Below, piece after piece: positions 1-6,313 of a stretch of 9,902 bases of DNA. The stretch's first letter is position 1. Each line of letters begins with the position of its first letter. This DNA comes from Comamonadaceae bacterium (lineage in GTDB: Bacteria; Pseudomonadota; Gammaproteobacteria; Burkholderiales; Burkholderiaceae_C): contig CANJNX010000012.1 of NCBI GenBank assembly GCA_947475495.1, positions 1-9,902 on the forward strand. Direction: 5' to 3'. Below the pieces are notes generated by a model, which saw only the letters and a program-made list of their open reading frames with translations, was not told the DNA's origin and ran no database searches. Both the position numbers and the translations under genes were made by a program.

Positions 1-801
1 GCCATGTTGGAAGACATCGCTATTTTGACTGGTGGAAAAGTCATCGCCGAAGAAATCGGCTTGACTTTGGAAAAAGTCACATTGGCCGATCTCGGTTCTG
101 CCAAGCGTGTTGAAGTGGGCAAAGAAAACACCATCATTATTGACGGTGCAGGCGCTGCAGCTGACATCGAGGCACGCGTGAAGCAAGTCCGTGTTCAGAT
201 CGAAGAAGCCACTTCTGACTATGACCGTGAAAAACTGCAAGAGCGCGTGGCCAAGTTGGCTGGCGGTGTTGCCGTGATCAAGGTCGGTGCAGCCACCGAA
301 GTCGAAATGAAAGAAAAGAAAGCCCGTGTGGAAGACGCATTGCACGCAACCCGGGCTGCTGTGGAAGAAGGCATTGTGGCTGGTGGTGGCGTGGCTCTGC
401 TGCGTGCAAAACAAGCCGCTGGAAAAATCGTTGGTGACAACGCCGACCAAGACGCAGGTATCAAATTGGTCTTGAAAGCTATTGAAGCCCCCTTGCGCGA
501 AATCGTTTACAACGCAGGCGGTGAAGCGTCCGTGGTGGTCAACGCCGTCTTGGCTGGTAAGGGCAACTACGGCTTTAACGCTGCCAATGACACCTACGGC
601 GACATGATCGAAATGGGTATTTTGGATCCCACCAAAGTCACACGCACTGCTTTGCAAAACGCAGCGTCAGTAGCCTCTTTGATGTTGACAACCGAGTGCA
701 TGGTTGCTGAAGCCCCGAAAGATGAAGGCGGCGCAGGCATGGGCGGCATGGGTGGTGGTGATATGGGCGGTATGGGTGGAATGGGCGGCATGGGAATGTA
801 A
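1..801 (+). CDS. groEL: Chaperonin GroEL (Hsp60), C-terminal half, 5' end outside window
   Basis: The 60-kDa subunit of the cytoplasmic GroEL/GroES double-ring chaperonin, which folds proteins in an ATP-driven cage. The reading frame is open from base 1 (Ala codon), with 266 residues visible. From memory of E. coli GroEL the first visible residue aligns near Ala287, so about 286 residues lie upstream. The visible part covers the end of the apical domain, the intermediate domain and the second half of the equatorial domain. The Asp in [13 protein letters not shown] (codon 334-336) matches catalytic Asp398 of E. coli, and the nucleotide-pocket motif VAGGGVALL follows. The protein ends in the flexible Gly-Gly-Met tail that lines the cavity. 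Conservation is very high and no frameshift is seen. groES would be expected upstream but is outside the window. Two hairpins follow the TAA. Confidence 0.98.
   Translation, partial: AMLEDIAILTGGKVIAEEIGLTLEKVTLADLGSAKRVEVGKENTIIIDGAGAAADIEARVKQVRVQIEEATSDYDREKLQERVAKLAGGVAVIKVGAATEVEMKEKKARVEDALHATRAAVEEGIVAGGGVALLRAKQAAGKIVGDNADQDAGIKLVLKAIEAPLREIVYNAGGEASVVVNAVLAGKGNYGFNAANDTYGDMIEMGILDPTKVTRTALQNAASVASLMLTTECMVAEAPKDEGGAGMGGMGGGDMGGMGGMGGMGM
739..798 (+). repeat. GGM tail repeat of groEL
   Basis: In-frame low-complexity repeat of ATG-GGC-GGN-type codons encoding the Met/Gly tail of GroEL. The pattern is interrupted once by Gly-Gly-Asp. Such tails are normal for GroEL; the DNA repeat could vary in copy number by slippage. 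Confidence 0.8.
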
Positions 802-816
802 TTCCCCTGTTGGTCT

Positions 817-834
817 AGAAACCCTGAGGTTTCT
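817..834 (+). other. Short perfect hairpin after groEL
   Basis: A 7-bp perfect inverted repeat (agaaacc at 817-823, ggtttct at 828-834) with a 4-nt loop, starting 15 nt after the groEL stop. No T-tract follows, so it is not a terminator by itself. It could protect the groEL mRNA 3' end or assist the larger hairpin just downstream; that role is inferred. Confidence 0.5.
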
Positions 835-840
835 CCCCAC

Positions 841-880
841 AACAAAACCCCTGCAAGTTTTTACTTGCTGGGGTTTTGTT
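841..880. terminator. Bidirectional intrinsic terminator between groEL and ruvA
   Basis: Inverted repeat with 17-nt arms (841-857 and 864-880) pairing except for one T-T mismatch, with a 6-nt loop. The outer part of the right arm (ggggttttgtt) is T-rich and is followed by cttta, giving a U-rich tail for groEL transcripts. Read on the other strand the same arms give a similar GC-rich stem followed by ttttgtt for ruvA, which ends at 890. Its position between two convergent gene ends fits shared use. Confidence 0.85.
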
Positions 881-889
881 CTTTATGGA

Positions 890-1462
890 TCAGTGAGCCA
901 AGGCCTTCAGCGCCCATTTAATTCCATCGCTGACGCCAATATCAGCAGGCAAGGCTTTAAGGGCTGAAGCTGCTTCCTTGTCGTTGTATCCCAAGGCCAA
1001 CAATGCTTGCAAGATATCGGACGGGGCATGGTTTGCTGAACCAAGGGGTGCACCTAAATCTGCGCCAAGCTTTCCTTTGAGTTCTAGCAGCAGCCGCTCC
1101 GCTGTTTTCTTTCCAATCCCCGGAACCTTGGTTAACCGACCTGCATCTTGGAGGGTAATGGCTTGCGATAAATCGCCAACGTCCATACCAGACAAAATGG
1201 AAAGCGCTGTACGGGGCCCGACCCCCGAGATTTTGATCAGTTCACGAAACGCAGCGCGCTCCGTGGGCGTTCCAAAGCCATACAAAATTTGGGCATCCTC
1301 TCGTACTACAAAATGGATTAACAGCGTCACTTTTGCGCCTTCGGCTGGCAGGTTGTAAAACGTTCCCATGGGAACATGGACCTCATAGCCCACACCGCCG
1401 CAATCAATCAAAATCTGCGGCGGATTTTTGTTGCAAAGAAGTCCTGTGAGTTGACCGATCAT
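890..1462 (-). CDS. ruvA: Holliday junction branch migration protein RuvA
   Basis: RuvA binds four-way DNA junctions as a tetramer and loads the RuvB helicase for branch migration in recombinational repair. The 190-residue product matches the family throughout. An N-terminal OB-fold (about 1-62) starts with the usual MIGxLxG and carries the acidic pin Glu55-Asp56 within VVREDAQ. Two helix-hairpin-helix motifs follow (SGVGPRTA about 79-86, [11 protein letters not shown] about 114-124). A C-terminal three-helix RuvB-binding domain (about 147-190) comes after a short linker. The length is slightly below the E. coli protein (203), mainly in the linker. The ATG at 1460-1462 is firm from the N-terminus, although no clear Shine-Dalgarno precedes it. 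It stands alone, without ruvC or ruvB, convergent with groEL and divergent from the phoH-like gene. Confidence 0.97.
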   Translation of the reverse strand: MIGQLTGLLCNKNPPQILIDCGGVGYEVHVPMGTFYNLPAEGAKVTLLIHFVVREDAQILYGFGTPTERAAFRELIKISGVGPRTALSILSGMDVGDLSQAITLQDAGRLTKVPGIGKKTAERLLLELKGKLGADLGAPLGSANHAPSDILQALLALGYNDKEAASALKALPADIGVSDGIKWALKALAH

Positions 1463-1547
1463 GGGGGAGCTTTCATTTTTTATCTATCATGGGCAATGCG
1501 GTGCCATCTTGCACTTTCAAAGCATTGCAACTACTGGAATTATCAGC
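1463..1547. promoter_or_regulatory. Divergent intergenic region ruvA / phoH-like
   Basis: If the phoH-like gene starts at TTG 1548, these 85 bases separate two divergent genes and should hold or adjoin both promoters. A TTGACC box at 1451-1456 (inside the ruvA 5' end) with CATTTT 17 nt later (1474-1479) is a weak rightward sigma70-like candidate. TATCAT at 1485-1490 is another -10-like string without a good -35. I see no convincing leftward promoter for ruvA. The region is somewhat AT-rich compared with the genes. Confidence 0.35.
1536..1539 (+). promoter_or_regulatory. Shine-Dalgarno supporting TTG start of phoH-like gene
   Basis: GGAA 8 nt upstream of the TTG at 1548-1550. It is modest in strength but sits at the right distance. 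It supports the internal start, which also fits the family N-terminus better than the far-upstream ATG at 1461. Confidence 0.5.
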
Positions 1548-2591
1548 TTGATTTTCAGACACTTATTTTCACCCCTTAACAATACCCGCTTGGTTAACCT
1601 GTGTGGCCCCACCGACCAACACTTGCGGACGATGGAGGAGGCGCTTGGTGTGCGCATCGCACATCGCCACGAGCAGTTCAAAGTGGACGGTCCCAAGCTG
1701 AAAGCACAGCGCGCTATGGACTTGCTGCAGGCGCTCTATGAAATGGCCGCTCGGCCGATCCCTGAGGCCACCATTCAATTGATGCTTTCAGGGGATGGAA
1801 CTGTAGAGGCAGGCGACGGGCCTACGCTGTCCACGCGCCGTGCAGACCTCAAACCCCGAAGTACCAACCAAGCCCTGTACCTCGACAATATCGCCAGCCA
1901 TGACATCACCATTGGTATAGGTCCTGCGGGCACAGGAAAGACCTATTTGGCAGTGGCTGCTGCCGTGGATGCCTTGCAACGCAGCGCGGTGCAGCGTATT
2001 GTGCTTACGCGCCCTGCGGTAGAGGCTGGCGAGCGCCTCGGGTTTTTGCCAGGCGACCTGAATCAAAAGGTTGATCCCTATTTGCGACCGCTGTATGACG
2101 CCTTGTACGACCTGATGGGTTTCGAGCAAGTTCAAAAAGCATTTGAAAGGCAGGCGCTTGAGATCGCCCCGCTGGCATTTATGCGTGGGCGCACCCTCAA
2201 TAATGCCTTTGTGATTTTGGACGAAGCGCAAAATACCACGCCAGAGCAGATGAAAATGTTTTTAACCCGGATTGGTTTTGGGACGCGGGCTGTGATCACC
2301 GGGGATGTCAGTCAAATTGATTTGCCTAAAACACAGCTCAGTGGTTTGATTGATGCAGAGCGCACTCTCCGACGTGTAGATGGAGTTGCAATCACGCGAC
2401 TCACGAGCCAAGACATTGTTCGCCATCCGCTGGTCGCTCGCATTGTGGATGCCTATGACGCGTCGCGAGCGCAAGAAGCAGAGCTTGAGGAGGTCCGTTT
2501 AGGCCTCGCCAAGATTCCTGAACCTGAATCCATACAAGTGCGCCATGGTTTGCCGAAAGCACGCGCACCGCGAACAAAATTAAATCGCTAA
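1548..2591 (+). CDS. ybeZ: PhoH-like ATPase (YbeZ/PhoL type)
   Basis: Cytoplasmic P-loop ATPase of the PhoH family, YbeZ branch, partner of YbeY in ribosomal RNA processing. From the TTG at 1548 it has 347 residues, close to the usual YbeZ length. The N-terminal region contains LCGPTDQHLRTMEEALGV, like other YbeZ proteins. Walker A is GPAGTGKT (about 125-132) and Walker B is VILDEAQN (about 222-229), followed by the family block with RIGFGTRAVITGD. An ATG at 1461 would add 29 residues, but these do not look like the family and would overlap the ruvA start codon. The TTG product begins LIFRHLFSPLNNTRL, which resembles PhoH starts in related bacteria, and has GGAA 8 nt upstream. ybeY follows 3 nt after the stop, so the two are almost surely co-transcribed. 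The biochemical role of the ATPase is still only partly known. Confidence 0.93.
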   Translation: MIFRHLFSPLNNTRLVNLCGPTDQHLRTMEEALGVRIAHRHEQFKVDGPKLKAQRAMDLLQALYEMAARPIPEATIQLMLSGDGTVEAGDGPTLSTRRADLKPRSTNQALYLDNIASHDITIGIGPAGTGKTYLAVAAAVDALQRSAVQRIVLTRPAVEAGERLGFLPGDLNQKVDPYLRPLYDALYDLMGFEQVQKAFERQALEIAPLAFMRGRTLNNAFVILDEAQNTTPEQMKMFLTRIGFGTRAVITGDVSQIDLPKTQLSGLIDAERTLRRVDGVAITRLTSQDIVRHPLVARIVDAYDASRAQEAELEEVRLGLAKIPEPESIQVRHGLPKARAPRTKLNR

Positions 2592-2594
2592 AAC

Positions 2595-3047
2595 ATGCTT
2601 CCTCCACTTGCATTGTCATTGCAGTTTGCCAAGCTCGAACATGCCGCATCGCACCGCAGCGCTCTGCCGCGCCATCAGGTAGCGCGATGGATTCGCCATG
2701 CATTAGAAGCGGATGGGGAAATTACTGTGCGCATCGTCGATCTGGATGAGGGGCGTAGCCTGAACCACGCGTTTCGGCACAAAGACTACGCGACCAATGT
2801 TCTGACGTTCGATTATGCAAAAAAGCCCTCTATATTGGCTGATTTGGTTTTATGTGCACCCATCGTGGAGCGCGAAGCGCAAGAACAGGGCAAAACATTA
2901 GGCGCGCATTACGCCCATTTGGTCGTGCATGGTGTTTTACATGCCCAAGGTTGGGACCATGAAACATCAAAGAAGGACGCAGATGCGATGGAAAAACACG
3001 AAATCGCCATCTTGGCGAAACTTGGCTTTGCCAACCCCTATCAGTAA
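2595..3047 (+). CDS. ybeY: rRNA maturation factor / endoribonuclease YbeY
   Basis: Single-strand-specific metal-dependent endoribonuclease (UPF0054) needed for 16S rRNA 3'-end maturation and 70S ribosome quality control. The 150-residue product carries the zinc motif HGVLHAQGWDH, with ligands His112, His116 and His122. It also has the conserved Arg61 in FRHKDYATNVLTF, matching the E. coli active-site arginine. The ATG is 3 nt after the stop of the phoH-like gene, with no clear ribosome binding site of its own, so translational coupling is likely. Its stop is 3 nt from the stop of convergent dtd. The CorC/YbeX and Lnt genes that follow ybeY in many proteobacteria are not here. Confidence 0.96.
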   Translation: MLPPLALSLQFAKLEHAASHRSALPRHQVARWIRHALEADGEITVRIVDLDEGRSLNHAFRHKDYATNVLTFDYAKKPSILADLVLCAPIVEREAQEQGKTLGAHYAHLVVHGVLHAQGWDHETSKKDADAMEKHEIAILAKLGFANPYQ

Positions 3048-3050
3048 TCC

Positions 3051-3506
3051 CTAGACCATTCGCATGGGAAGCGTCACAGGGCCGTCGTTGACCAATTCAA
3101 CTTGCATGTCCGCAGCAAAGACGCCGGTTTGCACCTGGCCATGGGTGCCTTTAGCTTGCTGAACAAAATAATCGTAGAGCTTTCGTCCTTCACTGGGATC
3201 AGCGGCATTTTTAAAACTCGGACGGTTACCCCCGCTGGTATCCGCAGCCAAAGTGAATTGGCTCACGATCAACAAGCCCGCAGGCGCACCTGAATTTTGC
3301 AGGTCTTGAAGGCTGAGATTCATCTTGCCCTGTGCATCGCTAAAAATACGCAGCTTCAAAACTTTTTGCAATAGTTTGTCGGCCGTGGCATGCGTGTCTC
3401 CATGCTCGGCACACAACAAGAGCAATAAACCAGCCTCCATCTGCGCCACCGTGACGCCATCAACTCGCACGCTAGCGCGCAGAACCCGTTGAACCAGTGC
3501 CTGCAC
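3051..3506 (-). CDS. dtd: D-aminoacyl-tRNA deacylase DTD
   Basis: Homodimeric cytoplasmic enzyme that hydrolyses D-aminoacyl-tRNA (D-Tyr-tRNA and others) and also Gly-tRNA(Ala), keeping D-amino acids out of translation. The 151 residues align along the whole family. They include the active-site block SQFTLAAD (82-89), RPSF (95-98) and the C-terminal NDGPVT (140-145), whose Gly-cisPro dipeptide enforces chirality from the neighbouring subunit. The start is a GTG (complement of 3504-3506) giving MQALVQRV, the expected N-terminus. It touches the tyrS stop codon with no base between, and I see no strong Shine-Dalgarno, so expression probably depends on translation of tyrS. Confidence 0.97.
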   Translation of the reverse strand: MQALVQRVLRASVRVDGVTVAQMEAGLLLLLCAEHGDTHATADKLLQKVLKLRIFSDAQGKMNLSLQDLQNSGAPAGLLIVSQFTLAADTSGGNRPSFKNAADPSEGRKLYDYFVQQAKGTHGQVQTGVFAADMQVELVNDGPVTLPMRMV

Positions 3507-4751
3507 TTAAGCTAAGGTAACGCGCATGAACTTGCGCTTACCGACCTGCATCACATAGGTTCCCGCACCCAGCTTGAGACCTTTGTCACTCACCACGTTG
3601 CTGTCGACACGCACGCCGCCACCGTCAATCAAACGATTTCCCTCACCCGAAGAAGCGACCAGCCCAGTCTGTTTCAGAATGGCGGCAATTCCCAATGTGC
3701 CTCCATCTGCGTCCAAGGAAAGAGAAATCGCATCGATGGTTTCAGGTATGCCACCTTTGCTGCGGTTGATAAAGTCTTGTTCGGCTGCATCTGCGTCAGC
3801 TGCGGAGTGAAAGCGTGCAGTGATTTCTTTGGCCAAGGCCACTTTGGCCTCTTTGGGATTGCGCCCAGCGTTGACTTCAGCCTTAAGGTTGGCAATGAAT
3901 GCCTCTGACTTGAAGCTCAACAAGGTATACCAGCGCCACATCAACGCATCGGAAATACTCAGTACTTTGGCAAACATGGTGTTGGGCGCCTCAGAAATGC
4001 CGATGTAATTGTTTTTACTCTTGGACATTTTTTCCACACCGTCCAAGCCCTCTAACAGCGGCATGGTCAAAATACATTGCGGCTCCTGCCCGTACTCTGC
4101 TTGCAGTTGACGGCCCACTAGGAGGTTGAATTTTTGATCGGTTCCGCCAAGTTCGAGGTCGCTGTGCAGGGCCACACTGTCGTAGCCTTGCATCAAAGGG
4201 TATAAAAATTCGTGAACGCTGATGGATTGGCCTGCTTTATAGCGGTCATGGAAGTCATTGCGCTCCATCATGCGCGCCACGGTGTAGCGCGAAGCCAGTG
4301 CGATCATTCCGCGCGCGCCCAAGGGATCACTCCATTCGCTGTTGTAGCGAATTTCGGTTTTGCTGGGGTCAAGAACCAGGGAGGCCTGTTTGTAATACGT
4401 CTGTGCATTGACTTGGATTTGCTCGGCGGTGAGCGGTGGGCGCGTGGTATTTCGACCGGAAGGGTCGCCGATCATGCTCGTAAAGTCGCCAATCAAAAAA
4501 ATGACGGTATGGCCTAAATCTTGGAGTTGGCGCATTTTGTTGAGTACGACCGTATGGCCCACATGGATGTCGGGTGCGGTTGGGTCTAAGCCGAGTTTGA
4601 TGCGCAAGGGCTTGCCTGTGGCTTCGGATCGAACCAGTTTTTGAACCCACTCGTCTTGCGGAATGAGCTCGTCGCAACCCCGCAAAGACACGGCCAAGGC
4701 CTCTTTGACGGCATCAGAGACAGAAGATAAGGGTTCAGAGGCTTGATTCAT
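3507..4751 (-). CDS. tyrS: Tyrosyl-tRNA synthetase
   Basis: Class I aminoacyl-tRNA synthetase that charges tRNA(Tyr) with tyrosine using ATP. The 414-residue product has the Rossmann catalytic core with the HIGH-type motif HVGH (63-66). Substrate-pocket motifs YPLMQGYD (184-191) and GGTDQ (202-206) and the loop KMSKS (241-245) follow. A C-terminal S4 RNA-binding domain (about 352-412) is present. The KMSKS loop and overall length are typical of the TyrZ-like branch common in beta- and gammaproteobacteria, as opposed to the shorter E. coli-type enzyme (branch assignment from memory). The ATG at 4749-4751 gives a slightly long N-terminus and has no clear Shine-Dalgarno. It is first in a two-gene unit with dtd and divergent from the M23 peptidase gene. 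Confidence 0.97.
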   Translation of the reverse strand: MNQASEPLSSVSDAVKEALAVSLRGCDELIPQDEWVQKLVRSEATGKPLRIKLGLDPTAPDIHVGHTVVLNKMRQLQDLGHTVIFLIGDFTSMIGDPSGRNTTRPPLTAEQIQVNAQTYYKQASLVLDPSKTEIRYNSEWSDPLGARGMIALASRYTVARMMERNDFHDRYKAGQSISVHEFLYPLMQGYDSVALHSDLELGGTDQKFNLLVGRQLQAEYGQEPQCILTMPLLEGLDGVEKMSKSKNNYIGISEAPNTMFAKVLSISDALMWRWYTLLSFKSEAFIANLKAEVNAGRNPKEAKVALAKEITARFHSAADADAAEQDFINRSKGGIPETIDAISLSLDADGGTLGIAAILKQTGLVASSGEGNRLIDGGGVRVDSNVVSDKGLKLGAGTYVMQVGKRKFMRVTLA

Positions 4752-4784
4752 AACGGGTTTTTCTAAGATGCACAGGGTAAGCCC

Positions 4785-4813
4785 TATATACTGCAGCCCC
4801 TCTCATGCGAAAA
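4785..4813 (-). promoter_or_regulatory. Candidate sigma70-like promoter for tyrS-dtd
   Basis: On the minus strand, TATATA (complement of 4785-4790) lies 17 nt downstream of TTTTCG (complement of 4808-4813). The match is 4/6 and 3/6 to the consensus hexamers. It lies about 34 nt upstream of the tyrS ATG within the 124-base divergent gap 4752-4875. No T-box-like or attenuator structure was recognised. The call rests on position and a weak match only. Confidence 0.3.
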
Positions 4814-4875
4814 TTGCGGGCTGTTCGGCTGATTTTAGTCTCGGCCCAGTCGCAGCCCGGAGCCGCGCACATTGA

Positions 4876-6291
4876 ATGCGACGCCCGACCCTACGGAGCC
4901 CTATTTTGGAAAACGGATTGATAACTGCTGTGCAAAGCGCCATGGGCTATTTTGCCCGTGTTGCTCATAACCATCCTAGGCGGATTGCAGCAGGAATGGT
5001 GTCGCTGTTGCTTGCAGGAACAGGCTTGTCCTATGCTGTCGTAAGCCTTGTTCCTGATGCCCAAAAGTTACCCGTTCGCACTGTCGTTGAAGCCGTTGAT
5101 ACCTTGGCGCTTGCGCCGCAAGAGCAAGCATTGGCCCAACAAGCGATTCAGTTGTACCGAACGGACCAAACCCGAAGTGCAGACACCGTCGATGCCCTGT
5201 TAAAACGTTTAGGTATTTCGGATCCCCAAGCCGCCGCTTTTTTGCGAAAAGATCCTTTGGCCCAAAAGCATTTACTGGGCCGCGTGGGAAGAAGTGTTAG
5301 TGCAGAGGCCAACGCCAACAGTGCCTTGGTCAGCCTGAATGTGCGCTGGAGCCCTGAAGACGACGGTCAATTTAAGCGTTTAAGCATCCAACAAACCCCC
5401 CAAGGCTTTCGATCAAAGCTCGAAACCTTGCCAATGAGCGCTAGCACCCGTTTAGCCAGCGGCACCATTCAATCGTCTCTGTTTGCAGCGACCGATGAGG
5501 CGCAAATTCCCGATGCCATCGCCGTTCAAGTTGCAGAAATTTTTTCCGGTGATATCGATTTTCACCGTGCTCTGCGAAAAGGCGATCGCTTTTCAGTGGT
5601 CTACGAGACCTTGGAAGGCGATGGCGAACCCTTGCGGGCAGGGCGGGTGATCAGCGCCGAATTCTTCAATGCAGGAAAAACGTACCAAGCCGTGTGGTTT
5701 CAAGAGGCTTTAGCCCAAAGCGGCTCTGCGGCAACACATTCCCTGACCAAGGGGGGTTATTACACGCTTACAGGGGAGAGTCTTCGCCGCACATTTTTGG
5801 CCTCTCCCATGGCATTTTCTCGGGTGACGAGCGGCTTCAAGATGCGTTTCCATCCGATTTTGCAAACATGGCGCGCCCATTTGGGCGTGGACTATGGCGC
5901 AGCGACCGGAACCCCTGTGCGAACAGTGGCAGATGGCGTGGTGGATTTTGCGGGCGTTCAAAATGGTTTTGGTAACGTGGTCTTCGTTAAACACAATGCA
6001 AGCCACACCACGGTGTACGCGCATTTAAGCCGTATCAACGTCAAACGAGGTCAAAGCGTAAACCAAGGGCAAAACGTGGGCTTGGTAGGGGCCACAGGAT
6101 GGGCCACTGGCCCCCATTTGCATTTCGAATTCAGAGTCAATGGCGCTCACAAAGACCCGTTGACCCTTGCTCGCCAAAGTGCCCCAGTGCCCGTGAGTGC
6201 GTCTCTCAAGCCGCAGTTTGACAAAGTGGCACATCTGGCGCGCTCTCAGCTTAACGCGGCAGCCCTCTTGCAAATCGGCAACGTCCAGTAA
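4876..6291 (+). CDS. Membrane-anchored M23 (LytM-type) peptidoglycan peptidase
   Basis: Probable zinc endopeptidase that cuts peptidoglycan cross-bridges in the periplasm, or a LytM-type regulator of cell-wall hydrolysis. The 471 residues begin with a basic stretch ending HNHPRR. One membrane segment follows (about 37-59), implying an inner-membrane anchor with the rest periplasmic. A central region (about 150-300) resembles the accessory domain found before M23 in proteins of this type. The M23 domain spans about 318-430, with zinc and catalytic residues His335 and Asp339 (HLGVD), His383 (YAHLS) and His414/His416 (GPHLHFE). All are present, so it is likely active. A short tail follows. The start is uncertain: ATG 4876 has GGAG 13 nt upstream, while TTG 4906 has GGAG only 7 nt upstream. 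anmK follows 22 nt downstream, probably in the same transcript. Confidence 0.93.
   Translation: MRRPTLRSPILENGLITAVQSAMGYFARVAHNHPRRIAAGMVSLLLAGTGLSYAVVSLVPDAQKLPVRTVVEAVDTLALAPQEQALAQQAIQLYRTDQTRSADTVDALLKRLGISDPQAAAFLRKDPLAQKHLLGRVGRSVSAEANANSALVSLNVRWSPEDDGQFKRLSIQQTPQGFRSKLETLPMSASTRLASGTIQSSLFAATDEAQIPDAIAVQVAEIFSGDIDFHRALRKGDRFSVVYETLEGDGEPLRAGRVISAEFFNAGKTYQAVWFQEALAQSGSAATHSLTKGGYYTLTGESLRRTFLASPMAFSRVTSGFKMRFHPILQTWRAHLGVDYGAATGTPVRTVADGVVDFAGVQNGFGNVVFVKHNASHTTVYAHLSRINVKRGQSVNQGQNVGLVGATGWATGPHLHFEFRVNGAHKDPLTLARQSAPVPVSASLKPQFDKVAHLARSQLNAAALLQIGNVQ
4895..4898 (+). promoter_or_regulatory. Shine-Dalgarno favouring alternative TTG start of M23 gene
   Basis: GGAG 7 nt upstream of the in-frame TTG at 4906-4908, which would shorten the product by 10 residues without touching the membrane anchor. 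The same GGAG string occurs at 4859-4862, 13 nt before the annotated ATG, so both starts remain open. Confidence 0.4.
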
Positions 6292-6313
6292 ACCGCACAA
6301 GGCTCCGTTCTTC

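Noticed and set aside
739..798. GGM repeat as a novel repeat or recombination element
   Set aside because: It is the coding sequence for the standard GroEL C-terminal tail.
1788..2231. 147-codon open frame on the minus strand inside the phoH-like gene
   Set aside because: It lies wholly antisense to a well-conserved gene and its translation resembles no family I know; it is a by-product of codon bias.
4781..4796. Palindrome-like tatata / ctgcag in the tyrS-M23 gap as an operator
   Set aside because: The two short palindromes are adjacent by chance as far as I can tell; no repeat of either is seen nearby and no regulator site matches. Only a weak -10 call was kept.
6197..6313. Upstream extension of anmK by 39 residues
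   Set aside because: It overlaps the end of the M23 gene and has no AnmK similarity; the ATG at 6314 gives the canonical N-terminus.
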